A stretch of DNA of 64,000 nt from Limnohabitans sp. 2KL-51 (GTDB taxonomy: Bacteria > Pseudomonadota > Gammaproteobacteria > Burkholderiales > Burkholderiaceae_C): assembly GCF_003063645.1 (NCBI RefSeq), contig NZ_NESJ01000001.1:186001-250000 (forward strand). Reading direction: 5' to 3'. Position 1 is the first letter of the stretch. The number at the start of each line of letters is the position of its first letter. A program made the position numbers and the translations under genes. Below, in pieces: positions 18,936 to 28,844 of this stretch. The notes beneath the pieces are model-generated. The model searched no databases, was not told where the DNA came from, and saw only the letters and a program-made list of their open reading frames with translations.

Positions 18936-18995
18936 GAGCTCCAGTAGAAGGGTGTTTTGTACACCAGCCTTGTGCGATGGGGTATCACCTGCGGC
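18790..18995. repeat. Right copy of imperfect direct repeat (serine hydrolase 5' end plus leader)
   Basis: Partner of 5497-5699 in the same orientation. The coding part aligns without gaps over about 130 bases. The leader part needs small gaps but retains the TTTGTACA, 18-base spacer, GTATCACCT arrangement. The MerR gene begins 80 bases further right. Confidence 0.75.
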
Positions 18996-19074
18996 GCAGC
19001 GGTCGCTTTGGCTTGTCGCCCATGTGTCAAAGGCCATAACCCTCGCGCTGTGCAAGCGTTGCTAGACTGAATCC

Positions 19075-19434
19075 ATGCGCATTTCAGAACTCTCTGCCAA
19101 GACCCAGGTGTCGGTGCACCGCTTGAGGCGGTACGAGGCCGATGGACTCATTGAAAGTCAGAGGTTGCCCAATGGATACCGTGATTACGAAGAGAGAACC
19201 GTGAGGCACGTCATCTTCATCGCCATGTCTCGGGAGATGGGTTTTTCGCTGCCTTTCATTGCCGAGTATTTGCCGCGCTTTAAAGCGGGCAAGTTGTCAG
19301 CGCAAGACATGATCGAGGCGATCCTGGCGCGTGTGGCCGAGATTGACCAGCTGATCAGCGAGCAAAAAGCACTTCGCCAAAAACTGATGGACCACATCGG
19401 GTGGTTCAAAACCCAAGCCAGGAGAAAACCATGA
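19075..19434 (+). CDS. MerR-family transcriptional regulator
   Basis: A 119-residue small MerR protein. The N-terminal winged HTH has M-R-I-S-E-L-S-A-K-T-Q-V-S-V-H-R-L-R-R-Y-E followed by L-P-N-G-Y-R-D-Y in the wing, then a coiled-coil dimerisation helix. There is no Cys-based metal site, so it probably responds to an organic ligand or protein partner. Its stop overlaps the ATG of the thioesterase (ATGA), so the two are co-expressed. The divergent side holds the serine hydrolase remnant with a long-spacer leader, which suggests the regulator once faced an intact serine hydrolase gene. Confidence 0.9.
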   Translation: MRISELSAKTQVSVHRLRRYEADGLIESQRLPNGYRDYEERTVRHVIFIAMSREMGFSLPFIAEYLPRFKAGKLSAQDMIEAILARVAEIDQLISEQKALRQKLMDHIGWFKTQARRKP

Positions 19435-19838
19435 GCCCATTGGAGATGCTGAAAAAAATCAACGCCATGGCCGAGTTCAACCGCTGGTGCGGGATTGAGG
19501 TGACAGTGGCCGAACCCGGATTTGTGGAAATCCAGATGCCCTGGCGTGCAGAGGTGGGTCAGTACTCGGGTTATTTGCATGCAGGCCTGATCGGCACACT
19601 CATCGACACCGCCTGCGGTTTTGCGGCCGGTACCGTGGCAGGGCCGAATTTGTTGGCTGCCAACTTTTCCGTCAACTGTTTGCGCCCCGCCGTGGGGCAA
19701 AAGTTCATCGCTCGGGCTCGGGTGGTCAAACCGGGCAAAGCGCAGATCTTCACAAGCTGTGATTTGTTTGCGGTGGATGCAGGAGGCGAGAAGTTGGTGG
19801 CGAATGGTCAGACTTTGCTGACGGTGATCGCCGCGTAA
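19431..19838 (+). CDS. PaaI-type hotdog thioesterase
   Basis: A 135-residue hotdog-fold protein. The central helix H-A-G-L-I-G-T-L-I-D-T-A-C-G and the strand N-F-S-V-N-C-L-R-P match the PaaI/YbgC-like acyl-CoA thioesterase family. ATG 19431 with AGGAG upstream is preferred to the in-frame codon at 19401; it overlaps the MerR stop. It would hydrolyse an acyl- or aryl-CoA thioester, likely under MerR control. The substrate is not evident. Confidence 0.88.
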   Translation: MSPLEMLKKINAMAEFNRWCGIEVTVAEPGFVEIQMPWRAEVGQYSGYLHAGLIGTLIDTACGFAAGTVAGPNLLAANFSVNCLRPAVGQKFIARARVVKPGKAQIFTSCDLFAVDAGGEKLVANGQTLLTVIAA

Positions 19839-19862
19839 GCCATGCATCTCGGTGAATGTTCC

Positions 19863-20261
19863 TCAAACTGCAGGCGCTGAAAAGCGCTCGCGCAAATAGG
19901 CCATGATCTCGGTCGAGTCCTGCAGCCAACGTGTTTGGCCATTGGCTTCGGTGATCTTCAGGCAGGGCACCTTGGTCGCGCCACTGGCTTGCAACAATGC
20001 GTCGCGGTTGGCGGCGTGGTGCTGCGCGTCGCGCTTTTCTATGGGCAGCGACAGACGGCGCATTTCCTGGCGCACCTTGATGCAAAACGGGCAGGTACTG
20101 AACTGGTACAGCGCCAGGCTTTGGCATTGTTGGTCGACTGCGTCTTGTGCGGCGGCTGCGCGTTGCACGCCAGCCGGTTGGGTCAGGCGCTCTTTGAGGA
20201 GCATCACGGGGCCCAGCACAACGCGCAGGGTTCTGAAGAAAGTACGGATCACGGTTTTCAT
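19863..20261 (-). CDS. Glutaredoxin/GST N-terminal domain protein with CPFC motif
   Basis: A 132-residue protein with a basic, hydrophobic N-terminus (I-R-T-F-F-R-T-L-R-V-V-L-G-P-V-M-L-L) that may associate with the membrane. A glutaredoxin-like domain follows: Y-Q-F-S-T-C-P-F-C at residues 52-60, then the cis-Pro segment K-V-P-C-L. The frame is open to 20438, but ATG 20261 follows a GAGG ribosome site. It probably acts as a glutathione-dependent thiol reductase. It lies 58 bp downstream of uvrA on the same strand. Confidence 0.85.
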   Translation of the reverse strand: MKTVIRTFFRTLRVVLGPVMLLKERLTQPAGVQRAAAAQDAVDQQCQSLALYQFSTCPFCIKVRQEMRRLSLPIEKRDAQHHAANRDALLQASGATKVPCLKITEANGQTRWLQDSTEIMAYLRERFSAPAV

Positions 20262-20319
20262 AGAGACCTCAAAAGAATTCAAAAGTGAGTGGATAACAAA
20301 CTGGGGAGGCGCATCGCTG

Positions 20320-23193
20320 TTACAGCAAACGTGCCAAATAGTGGCCTGTGAAGCTGGCCTTGTTTTTGGCCAATTGCTCGGGGGTGCCTTCGCCCAGCAC
20401 CGTGCCACCGCCCGCGCCGCCTTCGGGGCCCATGTCAATCAACCAGTCGGCGGTTTTGATGACGTCGAGGTTGTGTTCGATGATGACGATGGTGTTGCCC
20501 GCGTCGCGCAGCTGGTGCAGCACCTTGAGCAACAAATCGATGTCGGCAAAGTGCAGGCCGGTGGTGGGTTCGTCCAAGATGTACAGCGTGCGGCCCGTGT
20601 CGCGCTTGGACAGTTCCAGCGCTAGCTTGACGCGTTGGGCCTCGCCGCCTGAGAGCGTGGTCGCGCTTTGGCCCAAACGGATGTAGGTCAGGCCCACGTC
20701 GAGCAGGGTTTGCAGTTTTCGCGCGATGTTGGGCACGGCGCTGAAGAACTGGTGCGCGGCTTCCACTGTCATGTTCAAAATCTGCGCGATGTTCTGGCCC
20801 TTGTATTGCACCTCGAGCGTTTCGCGGTTGTAGCGCATGCCGTGGCATACGTCGCAGGGTACGTACACATCGGGCAAGAAGTGCATCTCCACTTTCACCA
20901 TACCGTCGCCCTGGCAGGCTTCGCAGCGGCCCCCGGTTACGTTGAAGCTGAAACGCCCCGGGCCGTAGCCGCGCTCGCGTGCAGCAGGCACTTCGGCCAT
21001 CAACTCGCGGATGTGGGTGAACAGGCCCGTGTAGGTGGCAGGGTTGCTGCGTGGCGTGCGGCCAATGGGCGACTGGTCCACGTTGATGACCTTGTCGAAG
21101 TGCTCCAGGCCGTTGATCTCTTCGTGCGCAGCGGCTTCGTCGTGGGCGCGGTGGATCTGGTGGGCGGCTGCGGTGTAAAGCGTGTCGTTGACCAAAGTGG
21201 ATTTGCCCGAACCGGACACACCCGTCACGCAGGTAAGCAAACCAACAGGAAATTTCACGTTTACATTTTTCAGGTTGTTGCCTGAAGCGCCTACGATTTC
21301 GATGAAATCCTTGCCCGCCTTGTGACGTTTCGGGATCTCGATTTTTTTGCGACCCGACATGTATTGGCCTGTGACCGAATCGGGTGCGGCGAGGATGTCG
21401 GCGCAAGTGCCTTGCGCCATCACACGCCCGCCGTGCACGCCCGCGCCAGGTCCCATGTCGATCACATGGTCGGCCACGCGGATCATGTCTTCGTCGTGCT
21501 CGACCACCAGCACGCTGTTGCCGATGTCGCGCAGGTGTTGCAGGGTGCCGATCAGGCGGTCGTTGTCGCGCTGGTGCAATCCGATGCTGGGCTCGTCGAG
21601 CACATACATCACGCCTGTGAGGCCCGAGCCGATCTGGCTGGCCAGGCGGATGCGTTGGGATTCGCCGCCCGAGAGGGTGTCGGCATTGCGGTCCAGGCTC
21701 AAATAATTCAGGCCCACGTCGTTCAAAAACTTGAGCCGTAACGCGATCTCGCGCACCACCTTGTCGGCGATCTCGGCCTTGGCCCCGTGCATTTTCAGGC
21801 CCTGAAAATACTGCTGCGACTCACCAAGGGTGATGTGGCTGATCTCGTAAATGGCACGGGCTTGTGCGCCTTCGCCAATGCGCACATGGCGCGCCTCGCG
21901 TCGCAAGCGTGTGCCTTGGCAGCTGGTGCAAGGCTGCATGTTGCGGTAGCGCGCCAGGTCTTCGCGCACCACGGCCGAGTCGGTCTCGCGGTAGCGCCGC
22001 GTCATGTTGGGGATGATCCCCTCAAACGGGTGCTTCTTGCTGACCTTTTTGCCCTGCGAGGCTCCGGACTCCATGGTGTAGCTGAACTTGATTTCCTCCA
22101 GTCCTGAGCCGTGCAACAACACCTGCTGATGAATGGGCGAGAGTTTCTCGAACGGTGCTTCGATGTCGAACTGGTAATGCTTGGCCAGGCTTTCGAGCAT
22201 GCTGAAGTAAAACCCGTTGCGCCGGTCCCAGCCCTTGATGGCACCACTGGCCAGGCTGAGCGAAGGGAAGGCCACCACCCGATCCGGGTCAAAAAACGCC
22301 ATGCTGCCAATGCCGTCGCAAGTCGGGCACGCGCCCATGGGCGAGTTGAACGAGAACAGCCGCGGCTCCAGCTCGCTGATGGAATAGGTGCACACCGGGC
22401 ATGAAAACTTGGCGTTGAACAGGTGTTCTTTACCGGTGTCCATCTCCAAGGCAACAGCGCGGTGTTCGGCCAAATGCAGCGCAGCTTCAAAGCTCTCGGC
22501 CAGGCGCTGGCGCAGGGCGTCGCGTGCCTTGGCATCCTCTTCAGACCTGACCTTGATGCGGTCCACCACCACGTCGATGTTGTGCTTCTCGGTCTTCTTG
22601 AGCGTGGGCAGGTCTTCCACTTCCACCGTCTGGCCATTGATGCGAAAGCGCACATAGCCCAGAGCCTGCATCTGCTCAAAGACTTTTTCAAACTCGCCTT
22701 TTTTCTCTCGCGCAATCGGCGCGAGGATCATGAGTTTGGTGTCTTCGGGCAGGGCCAGCACGGCGTCCACCATCTGGCTCACGGTCTGCGCTTGCAAAGG
22801 TAAATTGTGGTCTGGGCAATAGGGTGTGCCGGCGCGGGCATACAACAAGCGCAGGTAGTCGTGAATCTCGGTCACCGTGCCCACGGTGGAGCGGGGGTTG
22901 TGGCTGGTAGCTTTTTGCTCGATGGAAATCGCAGGCGACAAGCCCTCGATCAGGTCCACATCGGGCTTGTCCATCAGCTGCAAAAACTGCCGGGCATAGG
23001 CCGAGAGGCTTTCCACATAGCGGCGCTGGCCTTCGGCGTACAGCGTGTCAAAGGCCAAGCTCGACTTGCCCGAGCCTGATAAGCCAGTGATCACCACCAG
23101 CTGGTTGCGCGGGATGTCCAGGTCGATGTTTTTGAGGTTGTGGGTGCGCGCCCCGCGCACGCTGATGTGGGTTTGCCGCAGCGCTGAGGCCAT
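20320..23193 (-). CDS. uvrA: UvrABC system protein A
   Basis: Excision-repair damage-recognition ATPase, about 957 residues. It has two ABC modules: Walker [10 protein letters not shown] near the N-terminus and G-V-S-G-S-G-K-S-T in the second half, each with L-S-G-G-E signatures. Zinc-binding Cys pairs appear as C-P-V-C, C-P-T-C and C-E-A-C..C-D-V-C. The open frame extends to 24129, but that stretch is antisense to the MFS gene; ATG 23193 gives the normal UvrA N-terminus ([10 protein letters not shown]). The divergent MFS gene and ssb downstream form an arrangement common in Burkholderiales. Confidence 0.96.
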   Translation of the reverse strand: MASALRQTHISVRGARTHNLKNIDLDIPRNQLVVITGLSGSGKSSLAFDTLYAEGQRRYVESLSAYARQFLQLMDKPDVDLIEGLSPAISIEQKATSHNPRSTVGTVTEIHDYLRLLYARAGTPYCPDHNLPLQAQTVSQMVDAVLALPEDTKLMILAPIAREKKGEFEKVFEQMQALGYVRFRINGQTVEVEDLPTLKKTEKHNIDVVVDRIKVRSEEDAKARDALRQRLAESFEAALHLAEHRAVALEMDTGKEHLFNAKFSCPVCTYSISELEPRLFSFNSPMGACPTCDGIGSMAFFDPDRVVAFPSLSLASGAIKGWDRRNGFYFSMLESLAKHYQFDIEAPFEKLSPIHQQVLLHGSGLEEIKFSYTMESGASQGKKVSKKHPFEGIIPNMTRRYRETDSAVVREDLARYRNMQPCTSCQGTRLRREARHVRIGEGAQARAIYEISHITLGESQQYFQGLKMHGAKAEIADKVVREIALRLKFLNDVGLNYLSLDRNADTLSGGESQRIRLASQIGSGLTGVMYVLDEPSIGLHQRDNDRLIGTLQHLRDIGNSVLVVEHDEDMIRVADHVIDMGPGAGVHGGRVMAQGTCADILAAPDSVTGQYMSGRKKIEIPKRHKAGKDFIEIVGASGNNLKNVNVKFPVGLLTCVTGVSGSGKSTLVNDTLYTAAAHQIHRAHDEAAAHEEINGLEHFDKVINVDQSPIGRTPRSNPATYTGLFTHIRELMAEVPAARERGYGPGRFSFNVTGGRCEACQGDGMVKVEMHFLPDVYVPCDVCHGMRYNRETLEVQYKGQNIAQILNMTVEAAHQFFSAVPNIARKLQTLLDVGLTYIRLGQSATTLSGGEAQRVKLALELSKRDTGRTLYILDEPTTGLHFADIDLLLKVLHQLRDAGNTIVIIEHNLDVIKTADWLIDMGPEGGAGGGTVLGEGTPEQLAKNKASFTGHYLARLL

Positions 23194-23397
23194 ATACCGC
23201 GAGGGTTCGGGTTCGTCAGGCAAGAGAGGGGAGTCAGCAAGTTTCACGGTGGCGGTCAGATCGGCAAAACCTTTGATTATCCCCGCTGGGGCATTGACAG
23301 GCGCTGGGTGCTGACAATCAAGGACAATCGCACGCTTCATTCCCCCTGTTTTGGGCTTTGTGTGGCCGACCTTTCGCAGACATCTTCTGACTTGAAC

Positions 23398-24591
23398 ATG
23401 ACGCCCACTGAGCGGCGCGCCAGTGCTTCGCTGGGGGGCATTTTTGCTTTGCGCATGTTGGGGCTGTTCCTGGTTTTGCCGGTGTTCGCTCTGGAAGCAC
23501 GCCGATACCCTGGGGGCGAAGACCCCCTTTTGCTGGGGTTGGCCATGGGCATTTACGGGCTGACGCAAGGCCTGTTGCAGTTGCCGTTTGGCATGGCTTC
23601 GGACCGTTTCGGGCGCAAGCGGGTGATCGTACTGGGCCTGATCGTTTTTGCCTTGGGCAGTTTTTGGGCGGCTGCAGCCACCGATCTGACGCACCTGCTG
23701 TTGGGGCGCAGTTTGCAAGGGGCAGGGGCCGTGTCGGCGGCGGTGACCGCCATGCTGGCCGATTTGACGCGGGATGAGGTTCGCACCCGGGCCATGGCTT
23801 GGTTGGGCAGCAGCATCGCGCTGATGTTTGCCCTGTCTTTGGTGGTGGCGCCTGTGCTGACGGTCTGGATTGGCTTTTCTGGGCTGTTCTGGTTGACCGG
23901 GGCGCTGGCGCTGCTGGGCGTGGGGGTGGTGATTTGGTGGGCACCATCGGCACCGCCCGCGCTGCTGTCGGCGCCGGGACAAGAGCGTGGACGGCTGGCC
24001 GATGTGCTGGCCCATGCCGACTTGATGCGCTTGAATATTGGGGTGTTTGTGTTGCACGCGGTGCAATTGGCCATGTGGGTGGCGGTGCCGTCCTTGTTGT
24101 TGCAGTCGGGCTTGAACAAATCGCTGCATTGGCAGTTGTATTTGCCAGTGGTGGTGCTGTCCTTGTTGTTTTTAGGCGTGGTGTTTGCCATGGAACGCCG
24201 AGGGCACTTAAAAAAAATGTTTCTGCTCTCCATTGGCCTGATCGTTGTGGTGCAGCTGGGTTTGCTGGTGCAATCGCTGGGCACGCCCAGCCTCGGCGGT
24301 CTGGCCGTCTTGTTGCTGGTGTTTTTCTGCGGCTTCAATGCGCTGGAGGCGGCCCTGCCCAGCCTGGCCTCGCTGATCGCACCCCGGGCCATGCGTGGTG
24401 CGGCCCTGGGGGTTTACAACACCTTGCAGTCTTTGGGCTTTTTTGTGGGCGGTCTGGTGGGCGGCTGGGTGGTCAAATCCTGGGGTAGCCCGGCGCTGTT
24501 TTTGAGCTGTGGCGTGGCCATGCTGCTGTGGTTGCTGCTGGCTTTGCCCATGCAGAACCCAGTTCGGGGTGTGCCTTTGGTGCAGACCTGA
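23398..24591 (+). CDS. MFS transporter, YajR-like
   Basis: A 397-residue major facilitator protein with twelve predicted membrane segments. The motif-A loop [12 protein letters not shown] lies after the second segment, and the N-terminus has [12 protein letters not shown]. The frame runs from 23308, but ATG 23398 gives the family N-terminus. Probably a drug/proton antiporter-type exporter; substrate unknown. It is divergent from uvrA and followed 105 bp later by ssb. Confidence 0.9.
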   Translation: MTPTERRASASLGGIFALRMLGLFLVLPVFALEARRYPGGEDPLLLGLAMGIYGLTQGLLQLPFGMASDRFGRKRVIVLGLIVFALGSFWAAAATDLTHLLLGRSLQGAGAVSAAVTAMLADLTRDEVRTRAMAWLGSSIALMFALSLVVAPVLTVWIGFSGLFWLTGALALLGVGVVIWWAPSAPPALLSAPGQERGRLADVLAHADLMRLNIGVFVLHAVQLAMWVAVPSLLLQSGLNKSLHWQLYLPVVVLSLLFLGVVFAMERRGHLKKMFLLSIGLIVVVQLGLLVQSLGTPSLGGLAVLLLVFFCGFNALEAALPSLASLIAPRAMRGAALGVYNTLQSLGFFVGGLVGGWVVKSWGSPALFLSCGVAMLLWLLLALPMQNPVRGVPLVQT

Positions 24592-24645
24592 TGCGTCAGT
24601 GTGGGGTGGGGCATGTGGCCAACTTTCGGGCCTTGGCCCGGGGGC

Positions 24646-24673
24646 GATTGGCCGCCTGAGATTGGCCGCATAA
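24646..24673. repeat. 14-bp tandem repeat in ssb upstream region
   Basis: GATTGGCCGC occurs at 24646-24655 and again at 24660-24669 with period 14; the following four bases are CTGA in one copy and ATAA in the other. The second copy runs into CATAAT, a possible -10, 23 bases before the ssb ATG. Confidence 0.6.
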
Positions 24674-24696
24674 TTGGGCATCATCGAGGAGTTTTC

Positions 24697-25188
24697 ATGG
24701 CATCCGTTAACAAAGTCATCATCGTCGGCAACCTGGGTGCCGATCCCGAAACCCGTTATTTACCCTCGGGCGATGCGGTCACCAGCATCCGCGTGGCCAC
24801 CACCGACCGCTACAAAGACAAGCAAACAGGTGAAATGAAAGAGGCCACCGAGTGGCACAGCATCAGCTTTTTTGCCAAGTTGGCTGAGATCGCAGGCCAG
24901 TACCTGCGCAAGGGCAGCCAAGTGTACGTTGAGGGTAGCCTGCGTACCCGCAAATACACCGACAAAAACGGTGTGGAAAAGTACGCCACCGACATCCGCG
25001 CCGACAGCATGCAGATGCTGGGCAGCCGCCAGGGCATGGGCGGTCCGTCCGAAGATGGTGGTGGTGCTGGTTATGCGCCTCGCCAGGCCCCTGCGCGTCC
25101 AGCGGCTGCGCCCGCACAGCGCCCAGCTTCTGCAGCCAAGCCAGCGGCCAGTAATTTCGACGACATGGACGACGACATTCCGTTCTGA
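24697..25188 (+). CDS. ssb: Single-stranded DNA-binding protein
   Basis: A 163-residue SSB. The OB-fold domain starts [14 protein letters not shown] and contains W-H-S-I-S-F-F. A low-complexity Gly/Pro/Ala linker follows, and the acidic tip D-D-D-I-P-F recruits replication and repair partners. ATG 24697 has GAGGAG upstream. A clear intrinsic terminator follows at 25223. Confidence 0.97.
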   Translation: MASVNKVIIVGNLGADPETRYLPSGDAVTSIRVATTDRYKDKQTGEMKEATEWHSISFFAKLAEIAGQYLRKGSQVYVEGSLRTRKYTDKNGVEKYATDIRADSMQMLGSRQGMGGPSEDGGGAGYAPRQAPARPAAAPAQRPASAAKPAASNFDDMDDDIPF

Positions 25189-25222
25189 CATCCTGCCGCT
25201 TTGCCTTTTGCGAATCTCTACT

Positions 25223-25253
25223 AAAACCCGTGTCTCACCCCACGGGTTTTTTT
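25223..25253 (+). terminator. Intrinsic terminator after ssb
   Basis: AAAACCCGTG pairs with CACGGGTTTT around an eight-base loop, followed by further T residues: a ten-pair stem with a T tract 35 bp past the ssb stop. Confidence 0.9.
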
Positions 25254-25270
25254 AACGACCCAATTCCCTC

Positions 25271-25426
25271 ATGACCGAACGACCTTCCGCTTTTTCGTCG
25301 CAGCATCTGTGTTTTGCCTGGGTTACTTGGCTGTTGGTCAAGCTGCGAGTTCTGATACGGGTGCAACTTTTGCTACTCAAAGGGCATGTCAGCCAGGGGC
25401 TGCGCAAGGATCTGGGGTCAGGCTAA
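25271..25426 (+). CDS. Possible 51-residue small protein, unrecognised
   Basis: ATG 25271 to TAA 25426 encodes a Leu/Val-rich basic peptide (W-V-T-W-L-L-V-K-L-R-V-L) between the ssb terminator and the SDR gene. The ribosome site is poor and I recognise no family. It could be chance or a leader peptide for the following operon. Low confidence. Confidence 0.18.
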   Translation: MTERPSAFSSQHLCFAWVTWLLVKLRVLIRVQLLLLKGHVSQGLRKDLGSG

Positions 25427-25460
25427 AGTCCAATCGTCAATCTCTTTTTCAAAGATACCC

Positions 25461-26216
25461 ATGGACTTGCAACTCAAAAACAAAACCGCCTTGGTCACCG
25501 GAGCCAGCGTGGGCATCGGGCGCGGCATTGCCAAAGCCCTCGCGGCTGAAGGCGTGCGTGTGGCCGTGTCGGCGCGCCGCGTCGACAAGCTCCATGAGCT
25601 GGCCGCCGAGATTGTGGCGGCAGGTGGCCATGCGCCCGTGGTCATCGAGTCAGACCTTTACGCCGAAGACGCTGCCAAGCGCTTGACCGATGCGGCCCTG
25701 GCCGGTTTGGGCAGCGTGGACATTTTGGTGAACAACGCCGGTGGCTCGCGCAGCTTCAAAGAACTGCATGTGAGCGAAGAAGCTTGGCAAGAAGCCATCA
25801 CCTTGAACTTTCACCGCCCACGCCAAGTAGCCGATGCGCTGATCGACCAGATGATTGCGCGCAACTGGGGCCGCATCATCAACATCACCGGCAAGAGCGA
25901 GCCCGAGCACACCAACGGCGCGTTTTGCGCCAAGGCCGGCATGCACAGCTGGGCCAAAGGTTTGTCGCGCATGGTGGGCAAACACGGCGTCACCGTGAAC
26001 TGTGTGCCACCAGGGCGCATCCACTCTGAGCAGATTTTCCGCAACTACACCCCCGAGTACCGCCAGTGGCAGTGCGACAACGAGATTCCAGTGGGCCGCT
26101 ATGGCGAGCCGGAAGACATGGCGAATTTGGTCACCTTCTTGGCTTCGCCATTGGCCAGTTACATCACCGGTGCGGTGATTCCTGTCGACGGTGGTTTGCG
26201 CAAGTACCAGTTCTGA
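25461..26216 (+). CDS. Short-chain dehydrogenase/reductase-like protein lacking the catalytic Tyr
   Basis: A 251-residue classical-length SDR. The Rossmann motif T-G-A-S-V-G-I-G, the N-N-A-G-G motif and the C-terminal D-G-G-L-R-K are present, so NAD(P) binding is likely. The Y-x-x-x-K catalytic pair is not: the Lys is in A-F-C-A-K-A-G, with Ala where Tyr is expected, and the preceding Ser is replaced by an I-T-G-K-S-E-P-E segment. This was checked codon by codon. ATG 25461 fits the family start. It heads a same-strand run with tcuA-like (33 bp downstream) and tcuB-like genes. It may use another acid/base residue or have a non-redox role. Confidence 0.85.
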   Translation: MDLQLKNKTALVTGASVGIGRGIAKALAAEGVRVAVSARRVDKLHELAAEIVAAGGHAPVVIESDLYAEDAAKRLTDAALAGLGSVDILVNNAGGSRSFKELHVSEEAWQEAITLNFHRPRQVADALIDQMIARNWGRIINITGKSEPEHTNGAFCAKAGMHSWAKGLSRMVGKHGVTVNCVPPGRIHSEQIFRNYTPEYRQWQCDNEIPVGRYGEPEDMANLVTFLASPLASYITGAVIPVDGGLRKYQF

Positions 26217-26248
26217 TCCAGCTCGGGCAACGTGCCCTGAAAGTATCT

Positions 26249-27691
26249 ATGACGGTGGATGTTTTGGTGATTGGCGGCGGCAACGCGGCCCTGTGTGCGG
26301 CCCTCATGGCCCGTGAAGCCGGTGCCAGCGTGATGTTGCTCGAATCGGCACCACGTGAGTGGCGCGGCGGCAATTCGGGCCATACCCGTAACTTGCGCTG
26401 CATGCACGATGCGCCGCAAGACGTGTTGGTCGACGCCTACCCGGAAGAAGAGTTTTGGCAAGACTTGCTCAAAGTCACCGGCGGCTTGACCGACGAGCAT
26501 TTGGCCCGTTTGGCGATCCGCCACTCGGCCACATGCAGACCCTGGATGGTCAAGCACGGCGTGCGCTTTCAGCCGTCTTTGTCCGGGGCTTTGCACACGG
26601 CCCGCACCAACGCGTTTTTCATGGGCGGGGGCAAGGCCTTGGTGAATGCCTTTTACCGCAGCGCCGAAAAGCTGGGCGTGCAGATCCACTACAACGCCGA
26701 GGTGGATACCGTTGAATTGGACGAGGGCCGCTTTGTGGCCGCATCGGTCATGCACAAGCAGGCCGATGGCAGCGTTCGACGCGAACGCATTACCGCCCGC
26801 ACCTGTGTGTTGGCTGCAGGAGGCTTTGAGTCCAACCGCGAGTGGCTGCGCGAGGCCTGGGGGCAAAACGAGCGCGGTGAATACCCGGCCGATCAGTTTT
26901 TGATTCGGGGCACGCGTTACAACCAAGGGGTCTTGCTCAAACACATGTTGGCGCAGGGCGCTGACCGCATTGGCGACCCGACGCAGGCGCACATGGTGGC
27001 CATCGATGCGCGCGCGCCTTTGTACGACGGCGGTATTTGCACCCGCATCGATTGTGTGTCCCTGGGCGTGGTGGTCAACCGCGAGGCGCGGCGTTTTTAC
27101 GACGAGGGCGAAGATTTTTGGCCCAAGCGCTACGCCATTTGGGGTCGTTTGGTGGCCCAGCAGCCGGGGCAGGTGGCGTATTCCATCATCGACGCCAAGG
27201 CGGTGGGCCGTTTCATGCCGCCGGTGTTTGAAGGCACCAAGGCCGACAGCCTGCCCGAGTTGGCGCGAAAGCTGGGTCTCGATGAAGCGACTTTCATGCA
27301 AACCCTGACCGATTACAACGCCGCTTGCCGCGAAGGCAAGTTTGACCACACGGCGCTGGACGACTGCCACACCGAAGGGGTCACACCCGCCAAAACCCAC
27401 TGGGCCAGGCCGCTGGACATTGCGCCTTATTACGCCTATGCCGTCAGACCCGGCGTGACTTTCACCTATTTGGGATTGAAAACCGATGAGACCACCGCTG
27501 TGCGATTCAACAACCAGCCCAGCCCCAACTTGTTTGTGGCGGGTGAAATGATGGCGGGCAATGTGCTGGGCAAGGGCTATACCGCCGGGGTGGGCATGAC
27601 GATAGGCACGGCCTTTGGCCGCATCGCGGGTGAGCAGGCGGCCAAAGCCGTCATGGCCCAGAAAGAAGGGGCTTCTCATGCAAACGCTTGA
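26249..27691 (+). CDS. tcuA: FAD-dependent dehydrogenase, TcuA (tricarballylate dehydrogenase)-like
   Basis: A 480-residue flavoprotein of the fumarate reductase/succinate dehydrogenase flavoprotein family. [13 protein letters not shown] forms the FAD site, followed by [10 protein letters not shown] and, near the C-terminus, [13 protein letters not shown]. These match TcuA, which oxidises tricarballylate to cis-aconitate in Salmonella. ATG 26249 is the family start. It overlaps the TcuB-like gene by 14 bp, which strongly supports the pair. The substrate could be another carboxylic acid, since the rest of this locus differs from tcuRABC. Confidence 0.8.
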   Translation: MTVDVLVIGGGNAALCAALMAREAGASVMLLESAPREWRGGNSGHTRNLRCMHDAPQDVLVDAYPEEEFWQDLLKVTGGLTDEHLARLAIRHSATCRPWMVKHGVRFQPSLSGALHTARTNAFFMGGGKALVNAFYRSAEKLGVQIHYNAEVDTVELDEGRFVAASVMHKQADGSVRRERITARTCVLAAGGFESNREWLREAWGQNERGEYPADQFLIRGTRYNQGVLLKHMLAQGADRIGDPTQAHMVAIDARAPLYDGGICTRIDCVSLGVVVNREARRFYDEGEDFWPKRYAIWGRLVAQQPGQVAYSIIDAKAVGRFMPPVFEGTKADSLPELARKLGLDEATFMQTLTDYNAACREGKFDHTALDDCHTEGVTPAKTHWARPLDIAPYYAYAVRPGVTFTYLGLKTDETTAVRFNNQPSPNLFVAGEMMAGNVLGKGYTAGVGMTIGTAFGRIAGEQAAKAVMAQKEGASHANA

Positions 27692-28844
27692 AGCACTGAC
27701 CCAAGATGCCCGTGCCCTGGCGCGTGGCGAGATGACCGCGCCCGAAGCCGAAGTGGCCCGCCAAATGCAAATTTGCAATGGCTGCCGGTATTGCGAAGGC
27801 TTTTGTGCGGTGTTCCCGGCCATGACGCGCCGCCTGGAGTTTGGCAAGGCCGACATCCATTACATGGCCAACCTGTGCCACAACTGCGGGGCGTGTTTGC
27901 ACGCTTGCCAGTACGCGCCACCCCACGACTTTGCCATCAATGTGCCCAAGGCCATGGCCCAAGTGCGTGGCCAGACCTACGCCGACTACGCCTGGCCCCC
28001 GGCCCTGGGGGCTTTGTACAAGCGTAATGGTTTGACCTTGTCGGTGGCCTTGGCGTTCGGATTGGCCTTGTTTTTGGCCCTGGCTATGTTGCGTCAAGGC
28101 ACGTTGTGGTCAACCCCGTTGGCGGGTGGTTTCTATGCGGTATTCCCCCATAACCTGATGTTGAGCCTGTTTGCGCCCATCTTTTTGTTTGCCTTGCTGG
28201 CGCTGGCGATGGGGGTGATGCGTTTTTGGCGCGAGGTGACGCCCGCCACCAGCGGTGCGGGTTTGACATCCCCCGCTGCCGCCGAGGCGGCAAACGCTGC
28301 GCTGCAATTGAAGTACCTGGATGGTGGACACGGCGAAGGCTGCCACAACGAAGACGATGCGTGGACGCATGCCCGCAAGCGCTACCACCACCTGACGTTT
28401 TACGGCTTCATGCTGTGCTTTGCCGCCACCAGTGTGGCCACGCTTTACCACTATGTGTTGGGCTGGCCAGCGCCTTACGACCTGACGACTTTGCCCAAGT
28501 TGCTGGGCGTGATTGGTGGGGTGAGCCTGACGGTGGGGACAGCCGGTTTGTGGCGCTTGAACCTGCGCCGCCACCCAGACCACGGCGACGCAGCGCAAAA
28601 GCCCATGGACCGGGGTTTCATTGCCCTGTTGTTTCTGGTCAGCGTGACCGGCTTGTTGCTGTGGTTGTTGGGCCAAACGGCGGCCATGCCTTTGATGTTG
28701 GCGGTGCACCTGGGGGCGGTGATGGCCTTGTTCCTGACTTTGCCATACGGAAAATTCGCACACGGCATTTTTCGCACGGCCGCTTTGCTGCGCTTTGCCG
28801 TCGAAAAGCGGCAGCCCAGTCGGCTGAGTCTGGGCAGCGATTGA
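27678..28844 (+). CDS. tcuB: TcuB/CitB-like iron-sulfur membrane protein
   Basis: A 388-residue protein. Two ferredoxin-type clusters lie at the N-terminus (I-C-N-G-C-R-Y-C..C and L-C-H-N-C-G-A-C..C), followed by several hydrophobic helices containing conserved His residues. This is the TcuB/CitB layout that reoxidises FADH2 of TcuA and passes electrons to the quinone pool. ATG 27678 has GAAGGGG upstream and overlaps the preceding gene. It acts in the inner membrane. Confidence 0.85.
   Translation: MQTLEALTQDARALARGEMTAPEAEVARQMQICNGCRYCEGFCAVFPAMTRRLEFGKADIHYMANLCHNCGACLHACQYAPPHDFAINVPKAMAQVRGQTYADYAWPPALGALYKRNGLTLSVALAFGLALFLALAMLRQGTLWSTPLAGGFYAVFPHNLMLSLFAPIFLFALLALAMGVMRFWREVTPATSGAGLTSPAAAEAANAALQLKYLDGGHGEGCHNEDDAWTHARKRYHHLTFYGFMLCFAATSVATLYHYVLGWPAPYDLTTLPKLLGVIGGVSLTVGTAGLWRLNLRRHPDHGDAAQKPMDRGFIALLFLVSVTGLLLWLLGQTAAMPLMLAVHLGAVMALFLTLPYGKFAHGIFRTAALLRFAVEKRQPSRLSLGSD

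Noticed and set aside
23194..24129. Long N-terminal extension of the uvrA reading frame
   Set aside because: It is antisense to the MFS transporter gene, is rich in His, Gln and Arg as expected of an antisense frame, and the UvrA family starts at about 23193.
26159..27856. 565-codon minus-strand open frame
   Set aside because: Antisense to the TcuA-like gene, with no recognisable motif. The same applies to 30188-32035 and 47499-49274, which are opposite liv genes and fadD.
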